A stretch of 63,738 bases of DNA, from contig QAML01000050.1 of the NCBI GenBank assembly GCA_003150315.1, forward strand, positions 32,235 to 95,972. The letters run 5' to 3'. This document shows positions 45,645-55,852 of the stretch, one piece after another. Positions within the stretch are counted from its first letter, which is position 1. Each line of letters begins with the position of its first letter. This DNA is from Prevotellaceae bacterium. Lineage in GTDB: Bacteria > Bacteroidota > Bacteroidia > Bacteroidales > Bacteroidaceae. The notes under the pieces were generated by a model that made no database searches, was not told the origin of the DNA, and saw only the letters and a program-made list of their open reading frames with translations. Position numbers and translations under genes: made by a program.

Positions 45645-47846
45645 ATGAAAAAGATCTTTTTATTCGTTTTTACAATGGCACTTACGGCATTTGCGCCAAA
45701 GGCCGAGGCAGAGATAACCTTGCAAGGCATTGCAAGCGGAAACTATTTCCCCAAATCCATGCGGGCTTTCCGTTCTTCGCCCGACGGTGAGAGTTACATG
45801 CAGATTAGCGAGGACGGTAAGAAATTGCTTTCCTATTCGTTCAAGAACGGAGCGCGGAACGGGGTGGTGATTGACCTTTCCACCGCACGCGGCGACAAAG
45901 TTGAGAGCATAGACGGTTATATAATTTCGCCCGACGGACGACGCATTTTGGTGCAGACCAATACAAACAGCATTTACCGCCGCTCGTTTACCGCAGATTA
46001 TTATATTTATGACGTGAACAACAAAACTCTCACCGCGCTTTCCAAGGGCGGTGCGCAAATGCAGCCGCAGTTTTCGCCCGACGGCAATATGATTTCGTTT
46101 GTTCGCGGAGGAAATTTGTTTCTTGTCAAATTGCTTTTCGACAATTCCGAAAGTCAGGTAACCAAGGACGGGGAAGTGGGAAAAGTTCTCAACGGTGTGC
46201 CCGACTGGGTCAATGAAGAGGAATTTTCCACGGCATGCTCCTATGTTTTCACCGCCGACAGCAAGATGCTTGTATGGGTTCGCTATGACGAGAGCGCAGT
46301 GAAGATGTTCTCTTTCCCACTCTATAAGGGCATGAAGCCGGAAAGACAGGAATATTCCGACTATCCCGGTGCTTACAGCTATAAGTATCCCATTGCCGGC
46401 GAAGTGAATTCAAAGGTAACGGTTCATTCGTTCGACATAAAGAGTCATGTGGAGCGTGTTGTGAATGTTCCGCTCGATGCCGACGGATATATTCCGCGCA
46501 TTTTCCAGACTTCCGACCCCGAGAAGGTGGCTGTGGTAACAATGAACCGTCATCAGGACCAAATGGACATATATGCGGCAAATCCCCGCTCACGTGTCTG
46601 CAAACTTCTGGTGCGCGAAAAAAACGACAAGTATCTTCGCGAATCGGCTTTCTCGAATCTTAAGTTTTATGGCGACCATTTTGCCATGGTAAGCGACCGT
46701 AGCGGATACAACAATATTTATTGGTACGACATAAACGGACATCTTGTGGGACAGGTAACAAAAGGCAATTACGAGGTGCAGGATTTCTACGGCTACGATG
46801 CCGCCACAGGCAATTTCTATTACTCGGCAAATGCCGACGGACCGCAATACACAGCAGTTATGTGCGCGAACCTTAAAGGAAATGCCAGAAAACTTTCAAC
46901 GGGCAAGGGAGACAACTCCGCACGTTTTAGCGCAAACTTCCGTTATTACGTAAATACTTTCTCCGCTTTCAATACCGCTCCCGTAACAACGCTTTGCAGC
47001 GCAAACGGCAAGGTGTTGAAAACACTCATAGACAATTCCGATTTGAAAGTCAAGGTGGATGCCGACGCTCCCGCCACGATAGAAATGTTTGAGTTTACCA
47101 CCTCAAACGGTACAAAACTCAACGGCTACATGGTGAAACCCGCTAATTTCAACGCATCTCATAAATATCCCGTAATAATGTACCAATACAGCGGACCGGG
47201 TTCGCAACAAGTACAAGATTCATGGACGTCGGGATTCATGCCGGGCATGATATGGGAAAGATACCTCGCACAAAACGGCTTTATATGCGTTTGCGTTGAC
47301 GGAAGAGGCACAGGCGGTCGCGGCGCGGAGTTTGAAAAACAAACATATCTCAAGCTCGGACTCCTTGAAGCACAAGACCAGGTGGAAGCAGCCCTATATT
47401 TGGGGAAACTCGACTATGTGGACAAAGACAAAATAGGCATCTGGGGCTGGAGCTACGGCGGATTTAACACGCTTATGTCTATGAGCGAAGGCAGAGGCGT
47501 ATTTCGTGCCGGAGTTGCCATAGCTCCCGTAACAAGTTACAGGTTCTATGACTCGGTATATACCGAACGCTACATGCGCACTCCCAATGAGAATTCCGCA
47601 GGATACGATGACAATCCCATTACACGCGCGGAAAAACTCCACGGCGACCTGTTGATTGTTCACGGCACGGCAGACGACAATGTTCATTACCGTAACACTG
47701 CGGAATATTCCGAAGCTCTTGTGCAGGCTGGCAAACAATTCCAAATGCAGGTCTATACAAATCGCAACCACAGCATATACGGAGGCAAAACCCGTCTGCA
47801 TCTTTACACGAGAGTGGCGGAATTTTTCAAAGACAAACTGAAATAA
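45645..47846 (+). CDS. Secreted dipeptidyl peptidase IV (S9 family)
   Basis: The 733-residue precursor has a signal peptide ([20 protein letters not shown]). An eight-bladed propeller (about 60-470) includes the double-Glu-type segment [13 protein letters not shown] that binds the substrate amino terminus in DPP IV. The alpha/beta hydrolase domain follows with nucleophile Ser in [13 protein letters not shown], Asp in [13 protein letters not shown] and His in NRNHSIYGG. It releases X-Pro dipeptides in the periplasm, feeding amino-acid fermentation. The start is set by the signal peptide and the promoter. Confidence 0.94.
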   Translation: MKKIFLFVFTMALTAFAPKAEAEITLQGIASGNYFPKSMRAFRSSPDGESYMQISEDGKKLLSYSFKNGARNGVVIDLSTARGDKVESIDGYIISPDGRRILVQTNTNSIYRRSFTADYYIYDVNNKTLTALSKGGAQMQPQFSPDGNMISFVRGGNLFLVKLLFDNSESQVTKDGEVGKVLNGVPDWVNEEEFSTACSYVFTADSKMLVWVRYDESAVKMFSFPLYKGMKPERQEYSDYPGAYSYKYPIAGEVNSKVTVHSFDIKSHVERVVNVPLDADGYIPRIFQTSDPEKVAVVTMNRHQDQMDIYAANPRSRVCKLLVREKNDKYLRESAFSNLKFYGDHFAMVSDRSGYNNIYWYDINGHLVGQVTKGNYEVQDFYGYDAATGNFYYSANADGPQYTAVMCANLKGNARKLSTGKGDNSARFSANFRYYVNTFSAFNTAPVTTLCSANGKVLKTLIDNSDLKVKVDADAPATIEMFEFTTSNGTKLNGYMVKPANFNASHKYPVIMYQYSGPGSQQVQDSWTSGFMPGMIWERYLAQNGFICVCVDGRGTGGRGAEFEKQTYLKLGLLEAQDQVEAALYLGKLDYVDKDKIGIWGWSYGGFNTLMSMSEGRGVFRAGVAIAPVTSYRFYDSVYTERYMRTPNENSAGYDDNPITRAEKLHGDLLIVHGTADDNVHYRNTAEYSEALVQAGKQFQMQVYTNRNHSIYGGKTRLHLYTRVAEFFKDKLK

Positions 47847-47901
47847 AAGGACGAAAGTTCACGTTTTCGAAACAATCATAACAAACAAAATCTTTACAAT
47901 C

Positions 47902-48444
47902 ATGAAAGAATTAAAAGGAACAAAGACCGAACAAAACCTGCTCGCTGCTTTTGCAGGCGAAAGCCAGGCAAGAAACAAATACACCTATTATGCAAGCCGC
48001 GCAAAGAAAGACGGTTACGAACAGATAGCCGCTCTTTTTGAAGAAACCGCCAATAATGAAAAAGAACACGCCAAAATGTGGTTCAAAGCCTTGCATGACG
48101 GTGCTGTTGCCGATACGAAAACTAATTTGAAAGACGCTGCCGAGGGCGAAAACTACGAATGGACCGAAATGTATCCCACTTTCGCAAAAGAAGCTCGCGA
48201 GGAAGGTTTTGAAGAACTGGCTATAAAATTCGAAATGGTGGCGGAAATAGAAAAACGTCATGAAGAACGTTACAAGACTTTGCTTGACAATATAGAAAAA
48301 GCCAAAGTATTTGCCCGTGAAGGCAACCGCGTTTGGGTTTGTCGCAATTGCGGACATATTGTAATTGGACCTAAGGCTCCCGAAATGTGTCCCGTGTGCA
48401 ACCATCCGCAGGCTTATTTCGAGATTCTTGCCGATAATTTCTAA
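47902..48444 (+). CDS. rbr: Rubrerythrin
   Basis: The 180-residue protein has a ferritin-like diiron domain (about 1-140) with ExxH-type ligands in [29 protein letters not shown] and [17 protein letters not shown]-terminal rubredoxin-like domain has [11 protein letters not shown] and [11 protein letters not shown]. It reduces hydrogen peroxide in anaerobes, agreeing with a strictly or largely anaerobic organism. It lies 55 bp after the peptidase gene and has its own terminator. Confidence 0.97.
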   Translation: MKELKGTKTEQNLLAAFAGESQARNKYTYYASRAKKDGYEQIAALFEETANNEKEHAKMWFKALHDGAVADTKTNLKDAAEGENYEWTEMYPTFAKEAREEGFEELAIKFEMVAEIEKRHEERYKTLLDNIEKAKVFAREGNRVWVCRNCGHIVIGPKAPEMCPVCNHPQAYFEILADNF

Positions 48445-48496
48445 GAAAAAAGTAAGCGGTGTTTTTTATTTGAGTACAAATAATCCGCAATTCCAT

Positions 48497-48533
48497 ACTC
48501 CCTTCGCAATGATATGCGAGGGGAGTGTTTTTT
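48497..48533 (+). terminator. Intrinsic terminator after rubrerythrin
   Basis: ACTCCCTTCGCA (48497-48508) pairs with TGCGAGGGGAGT (48515-48526) with one G-T pair, followed by a T run. Confidence 0.9.
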
Positions 48534-48537
48534 TATG

Positions 48538-48545
48538 TATCTTTG
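48538..48545 (+). promoter_or_regulatory. -7 box (TATCTTTG) of the TPM-lemA-purM-prfA unit
   Basis: TATCTTTG lies 5 bp before an in-frame ATG at 48551 and 38 bp before the ATG at 48584. It excludes the longest open frame, which begins at 48365. Confidence 0.55.
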
Positions 48546-48583
48546 CACTTATGGAAACTGTGTCCGCACCGATTGTACGGCAA

Positions 48584-49510
48584 ATGAATTTGATGAAAGC
48601 CCTGAAGAGAATAATCGCAATGCTTTTGCTCATGCTTCCGCTCTATGTGGAAGCCGTGGTTTGGGATGCCGATAATTTTCCTGTGGTATATCTTCAAGAT
48701 TCGCGCCGACATGTTTGCGACCCCGACAATATTCTTTCTCCCGCAGTGCGGGATTCTGTGGACGCATTGCTGTCGCAAATTGAAAAGAAACGCGGAGTGC
48801 AGAGCATTTTTGCCGTAGCCAAACGAATAAAAGGCGGAGAACCGTATGAATTCGGCATGTCGTTGGCACGGAAATACAAAGTGGGGCAAAGCAAACAGAA
48901 TTCGGGGCTGATAGTAGTGCTTTCAACCGAAGACCGTGCCTATCAAATTCTCACCGGACACGGTTTGGAAGGTACTTTGCCCGATGCCGTATGCAAGAGA
49001 ATAGAAAACAACTACATGGTTCCGCTTTTGAAAAACGGTGATTGGGACGGCGCAATGCTCAATGGTGCCAAAGCTATATGCGCATACGTATTAAAAGACG
49101 AATCTTTGCTTCCTAATAGCAAATCTGACGAAGATGACACGCCTGCAATGGCAGCTGCGCTTATAATAGTGCTGTTTCTCGTGATATTAATCGGTATTCT
49201 TATTAAAAAGAATTGGAATAACGATCTTTGTCCCAAATGTCGCCACCACAGTTTGAAACGTACCGACCAGTTGTTGCGTCGCACGGACGACGGAAAGCTG
49301 CTTGTGATATACAAATGCTCGAAATGTGGGCACACGGTGGCTAAAGAGGAAAACGATGACCAGGGAAGCGGCGGCGGGATGTCTCCATTGCTCCCGTTTC
49401 TCTTCTTGGGCGGAGGAAGAAGCGGCGGATTCGGAAACGGAGGAGGCATCAGCGGAGGAACATTCGGCGGTGGTACTTTCGGTGGAGGCGGTGCAGGAGG
49501 AAGGTTTTGA
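48584..49510 (+). CDS. TPM-domain membrane protein with zinc-ribbon-like motif and Gly-rich tail
   Basis: The 308-residue precursor (MNLMKALKRIIAMLLLMLPL signal) contains a TPM/DUF477 domain at about 25-165 (VCDPDNILSPAVRDSVDALL, SGLIVVLSTEDRAYQILTGH, DWDGAMLNGAKAICAYV), one transmembrane helix (AALIIVLFLVILIGILI), two CxxC pairs (CPKCRHH and CSKCGH) that look like a zinc ribbon, and a Gly-rich C-terminus (GGGISGGTFGGGTFGGGGAG). TPM proteins are often paired with LemA, as here. If the mRNA is leaderless, the start would be 48551. The function is unknown; related proteins act in photosystem repair or membrane stress. Confidence 0.85.
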   Translation: MNLMKALKRIIAMLLLMLPLYVEAVVWDADNFPVVYLQDSRRHVCDPDNILSPAVRDSVDALLSQIEKKRGVQSIFAVAKRIKGGEPYEFGMSLARKYKVGQSKQNSGLIVVLSTEDRAYQILTGHGLEGTLPDAVCKRIENNYMVPLLKNGDWDGAMLNGAKAICAYVLKDESLLPNSKSDEDDTPAMAAALIIVLFLVILIGILIKKNWNNDLCPKCRHHSLKRTDQLLRRTDDGKLLVIYKCSKCGHTVAKEENDDQGSGGGMSPLLPFLFLGGGRSGGFGNGGGISGGTFGGGTFGGGGAGGRF

Positions 49511-49552
49511 GCATAATACAAAAACAGAATAATAACCAACAAGACATAAGAA

Positions 49553-50140
49553 ATGAAGAAGAACAAATCTTTGATTGCCATTATCGCAGTTATAGCACTG
49601 CTTGTGATTTGGTGCGTTACAAAATACAATGGAATGGTAACTCAGGACGAAAAAGTCTCAACTGCGTGGAGCAATGTACAGACCCAATATCAACGGCGTG
49701 CCGATTTGATTCCAAATCTCGTGAATACCGTGAAAGGATATGCCTCACACGAAAGCGAAACTCTTGAAAGCGTTGTTGCGGCAAGGGCTAAGGCTACGCA
49801 GATAACCGTTGACCCCGAAAATCTTACCCCCGAAAAACTAAAAGAATTCCAAAAAGCTCAGGGAGATGTTACTTCTGCGCTCGGAAAACTCATAGCTTTA
49901 ACGGAAAATTACCCGGATCTCAAAGCCAATCAGAATTTCAGCGAGCTTCAGGCGCAGCTTGAAGGAACAGAAAACCGAATTACCGAGAGTCGTCGCGTTT
50001 ATAACGAAGCCGTACAGGAATATAATCTTACGGCAAGGCGTTTCCCCGGCAACATAGTGGCTTCGCTTTTCGGTTTTTCCGCAAAAACGAAATTCGAGGC
50101 TTCGGAAGGTTCGGAAAAAGCCCCGGAAGTTAAATTCTAA
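49553..50140 (+). CDS. lemA: LemA family protein
   Basis: The 195-residue protein has one N-terminal transmembrane helix (about 4-22, KSLIAIIAVIALLVIW) followed by NGMVTQDEKVSTAWSNVQTQ and YQRRADLIPNLVNTVKGYAS, the hallmark of LemA. A helical bundle includes NRITESRRVYNEAVQEYN and the end RRFPGNIVASLFGF. The family is widespread and its function is unclear; the adjacent TPM gene is the usual partner. Confidence 0.95.
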   Translation: MKKNKSLIAIIAVIALLVIWCVTKYNGMVTQDEKVSTAWSNVQTQYQRRADLIPNLVNTVKGYASHESETLESVVAARAKATQITVDPENLTPEKLKEFQKAQGDVTSALGKLIALTENYPDLKANQNFSELQAQLEGTENRITESRRVYNEAVQEYNLTARRFPGNIVASLFGFSAKTKFEASEGSEKAPEVKF

Positions 50141-50153
50141 AACTTTACTGATT

Positions 50154-51323
50154 ATGAAATCAAGCCAAAGATATATGATGAGAGGCGTGAGTGCAATGAA
50201 AGAAGACGTTCACGCAGCTATTAAGAATATTGACAAGGGTATCTTTCCCCATGCTTTTTGTAAGATAATGCCCGACGTTTTGGGTGGAGACCCCGAGTAT
50301 TGCAACATAATGCACGCCGATGGCGCGGGAACCAAATCGAGCCTTGCCTACATGTATTGGAAAGAAACCGGAGACCTTTCCGTATGGCGCGGAATAGCTC
50401 AGGACGCAATTGTAATGAATACCGATGATTTGCTGTGTGTCGGGGCGGTTGACAACATCCTCGTGTCGTCCACCATTGGGCGAAACAAAATGCTTATACC
50501 GGGAGAAGTTATTTCTGCAATCATCAACGGAACCGATGAGTTGCTCGCCGAAATGCGCGAAATGGGAATAGGAATTTATCCTACGGGTGGCGAAACTGCC
50601 GATGTGGGTGATTTGGTGCGCACAATCATAGTTGATTCCACCGTAACCTGTCGCATGAAGCGCAGCGAGGTAATTGACAATGCCAACATCCGTCCCGGCG
50701 ATGTTATTGTGGGACTTTCGTCGTGCGGGCAGGCTACGTACGAAAAACAATACAACGGTGGCATGGGCAGCAACGGACTTACTTCGGCCCGCCACGATGT
50801 TTTTGCAAAATATCTTGCGGAGAAATATCCCGAAAGTTACGATAAGGCTGTGCCCGATGAGCTTGTTTACAGCGGAAACATGCACCTTGACGATAAAGTA
50901 GAGGGCACGCCGCTCAATGCAGGGCAGCTTGTACTTTCACCTACCCGTACTTACGCGCCGGTAGTCAAGAAATTGCTTGACATAATGCGTCCCCGAATCC
51001 ACGGAATGGTTCATTGCACAGGCGGGGCGCAGACAAAAGTGCTCAACTTTGTCAACGAAAATTGCAAGGTCGTTAAAGACAATATGTTCCCTGTTCCGCC
51101 GCTTTTCAAACTGATTCACGACGAGAGCGGAACGGATTGGAGAGAAATGTACATGGTGTTCAACATGGGGCATCGCCTTGAAGTTTATGTCAATCCCGAA
51201 GATGCGCAGACCGTTATAGATACTGCCAACGGATTTAATATTGACGCGCAGGTTGTGGGACACATTGAAGAGGGAAAGCGGAGCCTTACGATAAAGAGCG
51301 AATTCGGAGAATTCAATTATTGA
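50154..51323 (+). CDS. purM: Phosphoribosylformylglycinamidine cyclo-ligase (AIR synthase)
   Basis: PurM closes the imidazole ring in purine synthesis with ATP. The 389-residue protein has CNIMHADGAGTKSSLAYMYW, GIAQDAIVMNTDDLLCVGAV, IGIYPTGGETADVGDL, RPGDVIVGLSSCGQATYEKQ and GMVHCTGGAQTKVLNF, an arrangement seen in the longer Bacteroidota form of PurM. It lies 13 bp after lemA and 3 bp before prfA. Confidence 0.93.
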   Translation: MKSSQRYMMRGVSAMKEDVHAAIKNIDKGIFPHAFCKIMPDVLGGDPEYCNIMHADGAGTKSSLAYMYWKETGDLSVWRGIAQDAIVMNTDDLLCVGAVDNILVSSTIGRNKMLIPGEVISAIINGTDELLAEMREMGIGIYPTGGETADVGDLVRTIIVDSTVTCRMKRSEVIDNANIRPGDVIVGLSSCGQATYEKQYNGGMGSNGLTSARHDVFAKYLAEKYPESYDKAVPDELVYSGNMHLDDKVEGTPLNAGQLVLSPTRTYAPVVKKLLDIMRPRIHGMVHCTGGAQTKVLNFVNENCKVVKDNMFPVPPLFKLIHDESGTDWREMYMVFNMGHRLEVYVNPEDAQTVIDTANGFNIDAQVVGHIEEGKRSLTIKSEFGEFNY

Positions 51324-51326
51324 TAT

Positions 51327-52442
51327 ATGTCTGAAAACAGTAATACGCTTCTCGAAAAACTCGATGTGCTTCATGACCGTTTCGAAGAGGTTAGCACGCT
51401 GATTTCCGACCCTTCCGTCATTTCCGACCAGCAACGTTATGTGAAACTCACGCGCGAATATAAGGAATTGGAACGCCTTATGGAGGTGAGGAAAGAATAT
51501 TCCGCTCTTGTTTCGGGACAAGCCGAGGCTAAACAGATTCTTCTTGAGGAGGACGACCCTGAAATGCGCGAAATGGCTAAGGAACAGGCTGCGGAATGTG
51601 AGAAGAAAATTCCGGGACTTGAGGAACAAATAAAACTCCTGCTCGTTCCCCAAGACCCCGAAGACGCAAAAAACGCCATACTCGAAATTCGCGGCGGTAC
51701 GGGAGGCGACGAAGCCGCACTCTTTGCGGGCGACCTTTTCAGGATGTACTCCAAGTTTTGTGAGCAAAAGGGCTGGACGCTCACTGTGTCCTCTGCCAGC
51801 GAGGGCGCAGCGGGAGGTTTTAAGGAAATTGTCTGTTCCGTTACGGGTGCTGACGTATATGGTACATTGAAATACGAGAGTGGTGTTCATCGTGTGCAGC
51901 GTGTTCCCGCCACAGAGACACAAGGGCGAATACATACCTCGGCTGCCACGGTGGCGGTGCTGCCCGAAGCCGACCCGTTTGAGGTTAAAATAAACGAAGG
52001 CGAAATACGTTGGGACACATTCCGCTCGAGCGGCGCAGGAGGTCAGAACGTAAACAAGGTGGAGAGCGGTGTGCGCTTGAGATATAACTGGAAAAATCCA
52101 AACACAGGTGAGATTTCGGAAATTCTGATAGAGTGTACAGAGACCCGCGACCAACCTAAGAACAAGGAACGTGCACTTGCGCGTCTGCGTACCTATATTT
52201 ACGACCACGAACACCAGAAATATGTGGACGATATAGCTTCGCGCCGCAAATCGCTCGTATCTACCGGCGACCGCTCGGCTAAAATCCGCACTTACAACTA
52301 TCCGCAGGGACGCATAACCGACCATCGCATTAATTATACCGTTTATAATTTACAGGCTTTCATGGATGGCGACATTCAGGAGTGTATCGACCGCCTCACG
52401 GTAGCTGAAAATGCCAATCGTTTGCAGCAGGCGGAGCTGTAA
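51327..52442 (+). CDS. prfA: Peptide chain release factor 1
   Basis: RF1 terminates translation at UAA and UAG. The 371-residue protein has an N-terminal helical domain, the peptidyl-tRNA hydrolysis motif GGQ in SSGAGGQNVNKVESGVRL, and the stop-codon reading region in domain 2, with KYESGVHRVQRVPATETQGR and HTSAATVAVLPE. The C-terminus is KSLVSTGDRSAKIRTYNYPQ followed by GRITDHRINYTVYN. It is the last gene of its unit; no strong terminator was found before the repeat at 52559. Confidence 0.97.
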   Translation: MSENSNTLLEKLDVLHDRFEEVSTLISDPSVISDQQRYVKLTREYKELERLMEVRKEYSALVSGQAEAKQILLEEDDPEMREMAKEQAAECEKKIPGLEEQIKLLLVPQDPEDAKNAILEIRGGTGGDEAALFAGDLFRMYSKFCEQKGWTLTVSSASEGAAGGFKEIVCSVTGADVYGTLKYESGVHRVQRVPATETQGRIHTSAATVAVLPEADPFEVKINEGEIRWDTFRSSGAGGQNVNKVESGVRLRYNWKNPNTGEISEILIECTETRDQPKNKERALARLRTYIYDHEHQKYVDDIASRRKSLVSTGDRSAKIRTYNYPQGRITDHRINYTVYNLQAFMDGDIQECIDRLTVAENANRLQQAEL

Positions 52443-52558
52443 ACGGTTTGAAAGTTTTTGCAGTCGGCTTTTTGTGCATGACTATCACCCTTCTATATGA
52501 ATAGGGTTTGAATATATTCGGTGTACGAGGGGCTTTTTTTGAAGTTTTGCGGGATTTC

Positions 52559-52687
52559 CGAAAAAACATAAGGCATGTTGTAAAAAATAAAAGGCACTTA
52601 TTTTAAAATAAGTGCCTTTTATTTGAAAATATATGGCTTGTATTTTCGGTTTTTGCAAGTGTCTGAAAGCCAATGTACTATAAAAAC
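52559..52687 (+). repeat. Dispersed intergenic palindromic element, copy I
   Basis: The core is 52559-52648 (90 bp). Its central palindrome is perfect but carries a paired change: AAAAGGCAC on the left and GTGCCTTTT on the right, where other copies have ACAAGGCAC and GTGCCTTGT. The flank CTGAAAGCCAATGTACTATA lies at 52663-52682. The remaining gap between prfA and the ZIP gene holds no gene. Confidence 0.92.
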
Positions 52688-52834
52688 CATTTCAAGACGG
52701 TTATCTCGCTGTTTTTCTGATTGTTACGTGCAAAAGTGTCCCATGCGTGGATTTCTTTGTGCTTTTTGCATGTTTTTTGGATAAATGCTGCATGTTTTTT
52801 GTAGGGAAGCAGATGCGCAGTAACGCTGTCTGCC

Positions 52835-53617
52835 TTATCCCAAAACCACATCGAGCATCATCATAAGCGCAAAGCCTATGGCAAAGCCGATTGTGGACAA
52901 ATTTGAATGGCTGCCTTCCGAAGCTTCCGGTATCAGCTCTTCCACAACCACGTAAAGCATTGCCCCGGCTGCGAATGCGAGAAGATATGGAAGCAGTGGC
53001 GTCATTTCGGAAGCAAGAAAAATAATAAGCAACGCACCAATAGGTTCCACTATACCGCTAAGCATCCCCATTACGAACGATTTCGTCTTGCTTCCGCCTG
53101 CTGCTTTCATCGGCATGGATATTATTGCACCTTCGGGAATGTTTTGTATGGCTATGCCGAGCGACATGGTTAACACGCCAGCCGTTGAAATCCATTCGCC
53201 CTGCTGCATGGCTCCGGCAATGACCGCTCCCACAGCCATTCCCTCGGGAAAGTTGTGGATTGTAACAGCTAACGAAAGCATGGCTGCCTTTGAAAGCCGC
53301 GATTTAACGCCTTCTGGACTGTCGGAGTCAATGTGGAGGTGGGGCGTAAGCGTATCGATGAGCAGCAGAAAGCCCATGCCGCACAGAAAGCCTACTACCG
53401 CCGGGACTGCATTTGTTTTGCCGCCGTCGCCACTCATTTCCATGCAGGGAATGAGCAGAGACCATACGGAAGCTGCCACCATTACGCCCGATGCAAAACC
53501 GAGAAGCGATTTTTGCAAACGGTGAGACATGTTTTTGCGCATGAGAAAAACAAGCGCAGAGCCTATTGTCGTGCCGAGAAACGGTATTAAAAGTGCCAAT
53601 ACTATGTTGCCGTTCAT
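52835..53617 (-). CDS. ZIP-family metal transporter
   Basis: The 260-residue protein has eight predicted helices. The metal site in helices 4 and 5 reads AVTIHNFPEGMAVGAVIAGA (HNxPEG) and AIQNIPEGAIISMPMKA, and the loop between helices 3 and 4 has histidines (TLTPHLHIDSDS). It resembles ZupT/GufA importers of zinc or other divalent metals. It has its own promoter at 53640 and converges on prfA across repeat copy I. Confidence 0.92.
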   Translation of the reverse strand: MNGNIVLALLIPFLGTTIGSALVFLMRKNMSHRLQKSLLGFASGVMVAASVWSLLIPCMEMSGDGGKTNAVPAVVGFLCGMGFLLLIDTLTPHLHIDSDSPEGVKSRLSKAAMLSLAVTIHNFPEGMAVGAVIAGAMQQGEWISTAGVLTMSLGIAIQNIPEGAIISMPMKAAGGSKTKSFVMGMLSGIVEPIGALLIIFLASEMTPLLPYLLAFAAGAMLYVVVEELIPEASEGSHSNLSTIGFAIGFALMMMLDVVLG

Positions 53618-53639
53618 GAGTTGTATGGTTTGCTGTTTG

Positions 53640-53647
53640 CAAAAGTA
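53640..53647 (-). promoter_or_regulatory. -7 box (TACTTTTG) of the ZIP gene
   Basis: CAAAAGTA on the plus strand, 22 bp before the ATG at 53617. Confidence 0.55.
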
Positions 53648-53723
53648 TGCAAAACTCAGACAACAGGCAATACACGAAACAGGGTATTTGTATTCCTGTT
53701 TCGCAAAAGGCAGGAAGAAGGAG

Positions 53724-54788
53724 TTAAGAGCGTTGCTGCAGAAAATCTCTTGCCACCTTGTCGCGCTCGGGAATGCTAAGTTGCGCGGCGCGAGCCAGTT
53801 GCTGCGGCTCGCAGTCTATTGCCTTTCCCCGGGGATAGAGTATTTCGAGCAGAAAGAGGCTCGGACCTACGGCAATGCTCCCCGTGAAAAAGTCGGCACG
53901 GGTCATGCCGTCTATTTGGGCAAGAAATCGTTCCATTTGTTTGCGCTTGGCATTGGCGGCGGTATGCGTGAAAGAATTGTTGTAATAGCCCTTTTCCTCG
54001 GGCGAACAGAGAGAAAACCAGCGAAACTGCGGATAGTAGGTGCGCATACGCTCCAAAATGGAATAGTCATCGGTAAGGAGCAGTACATCTCGTAAATCGG
54101 TGTTCTCTGTCAGAGCCTTGGCAAAAAGTGAAGGCTCGTAAAGCTCAACTTCCGTAACCTTGTCGCCGCCGCGTATCTGTGTGGCGGCATAATGTTCGGG
54201 AAGTGCAAGACTTTCAAGGTGAGAGTCTACTGCTTTTTGGGTATCGGGATTGAAACGCCAAATCATCGAGGCTATATCCCGGAACACTTCCAAATAGTTT
54301 CCCTCCAATCCGAGTCGGGGTATGGATATGCGGTTGCGCACAAGGTGTGGCGGAATGTCGGAAGTGGAAAGAACCCCCGCGCCATAGGTCATGAAATTCT
54401 CAATGCGGCATAGCTTGTTGTTCACAGCCGTTTTCAGTTTCCATTTCAAGAGGCTTGCCGCTGAAACATTGGGGTTGAGGCTTCGCAAAGTGCGCAAGTC
54501 TTGGAGCGAATGTACGTTGAGGCGCGAATGATAAGCATCATAAACCTCATTGCAAAAGGGCAGAAAATAATCTTGCCAGCCTTTGCTCCAACCGAAATTG
54601 GCTCCGTGGCTGTACAGCTGCAACTGAATTTCGTGTTCAAGGCAATAAATAACTGCGTGAACAAGATATTTGAACTCTGCAAAGAACCCTGCATCAATGC
54701 CAATGCGAAAGACGAGCTTTTTATTGAAGCTTTCGTTTACTTTGCGATATAATTGTGCCATTTCATTGGCTTGGACTTTTGAAATCAT
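53724..54788 (-). CDS. Fucosyltransferase-like (GT23/O-fucosyltransferase fold) protein
   Basis: The 354-residue protein has no membrane helix. Its C-terminal half carries HYAATQIRGGDKVTEVELYE, where R-x-x-D-K resembles the GDP-fucose binding motif of NodZ/FUT8-like enzymes, then VLLLTDDYSILERMRTYYP and DFFTGSIAVGPSLFLLEILY. The start MISKVQANEMAQLYRKVNES overlaps the acyltransferase stop as ATGA, which is why the longer frame to 54983 was dropped. As the last gene of the cassette with an acyltransferase and an EptA-like enzyme, it probably modifies a surface glycan. The donor sugar is inference. Confidence 0.65.
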   Translation of the reverse strand: MISKVQANEMAQLYRKVNESFNKKLVFRIGIDAGFFAEFKYLVHAVIYCLEHEIQLQLYSHGANFGWSKGWQDYFLPFCNEVYDAYHSRLNVHSLQDLRTLRSLNPNVSAASLLKWKLKTAVNNKLCRIENFMTYGAGVLSTSDIPPHLVRNRISIPRLGLEGNYLEVFRDIASMIWRFNPDTQKAVDSHLESLALPEHYAATQIRGGDKVTEVELYEPSLFAKALTENTDLRDVLLLTDDYSILERMRTYYPQFRWFSLCSPEEKGYYNNSFTHTAANAKRKQMERFLAQIDGMTRADFFTGSIAVGPSLFLLEILYPRGKAIDCEPQQLARAAQLSIPERDKVARDFLQQRS

Positions 54789-55852
54789 AGCTTGGGCTTT
54801 GGAATAAAGTTTAACAGTTTTGTAAGCAACCATGCTGCGGCAATGCTTATGACGAGATACTCCGTCAACATGACGTACACGTTTCCGCCGTAACGGGGAT
54901 TGAGAAAGCAGCGAACCACAGGGTGAAGCACGAAAAGCGATGCCGAAATTCCGCCGAGCCATTCGAAAGGTTTGCGAACCCATAGGGCGGTGATGCTTTT
55001 AAGAGGAATGACGAGAAAGGCAAGTGCCAAAGGTGCAAGAATCCATGCAAACACGTTGAAAAGCGATGCCGCAAACACAAGGACGCATACAATATATATA
55101 TATGCGTTAGTCTTTATTCCGTAACGCGATGTCCAAACTCCGAGAGCAAATGGCAGCAGGCATGCAAGCAATGTGTAGCGCATATAGTGAAGCATGTCTT
55201 GCGATTCGTTGCCGAAAACAGTTACGGCAAGCACTTGCAGAACAATGCAAACCAATGCGCTCGCAATTATAGCTTTTTTGCCCCGCCCAAAATACCACAG
55301 GCGATAGAGCATGTACATCTGCATGGTGAGCGAAAAGTACCACCACGGTCCGAGAAGCAGGTCCTGCTTTGGGATAACGCCAATGTTGGCTTGAGGAAAG
55401 AAGTTCGACAAAAATCCGAACAACCAAACAATATTCATATACCCGTGCCGCCAGCCGGTGGTGAACATGGTTTCGTATATATAGAGCAACAGCACGCCCA
55501 CAAGCATCAGTCGCCAAAGTTTAAGGGCGTTGTATCGTGTGAAACGCCATGTAGAAGGGAAAGTATCGGACATGCCGCCGGTTTTCTCGTATTTCTTAAC
55601 CACGCCGTAGCCGCTGATGAACAGAAAAACGGGTACGCCGTAGCATCCGAAGTATGAAAACAAATTAAGAACCAGATGCGGACCGCCGTTTCGCAAGATG
55701 TCAATCAGGTCTACGGAGTTCTGCACGCTGAAGTTGTATTCGTTTTCAATAACACTGCCCGGAATCCAGTGGCAAAAGTTATGGAGCACTATGGCAAGTA
55801 TTGCAAAACCTTTCAGAAAGGCGGAATCGCGCCGCGAAACTATTTTCTCCAT
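54785..55852 (-). CDS. Acyltransferase 3 family membrane protein
   Basis: The 355-residue protein has about ten transmembrane helices and the N-terminal AFLKGFAILAIVLHNFCHWI with the catalytic-type His, followed by GVPVFLFISGYGVVKKYEKT. These are typical of OafA/YrhL-type O-acyltransferases acting on extracellular polysaccharide or lipid A sugars. Its start lies inside the end of the EptA-like gene (13-bp overlap), and its stop overlaps the next gene by 4 bp. Confidence 0.88.
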   Translation of the reverse strand: MEKIVSRRDSAFLKGFAILAIVLHNFCHWIPGSVIENEYNFSVQNSVDLIDILRNGGPHLVLNLFSYFGCYGVPVFLFISGYGVVKKYEKTGGMSDTFPSTWRFTRYNALKLWRLMLVGVLLLYIYETMFTTGWRHGYMNIVWLFGFLSNFFPQANIGVIPKQDLLLGPWWYFSLTMQMYMLYRLWYFGRGKKAIIASALVCIVLQVLAVTVFGNESQDMLHYMRYTLLACLLPFALGVWTSRYGIKTNAYIYIVCVLVFAASLFNVFAWILAPLALAFLVIPLKSITALWVRKPFEWLGGISASLFVLHPVVRCFLNPRYGGNVYVMLTEYLVISIAAAWLLTKLLNFIPKPKL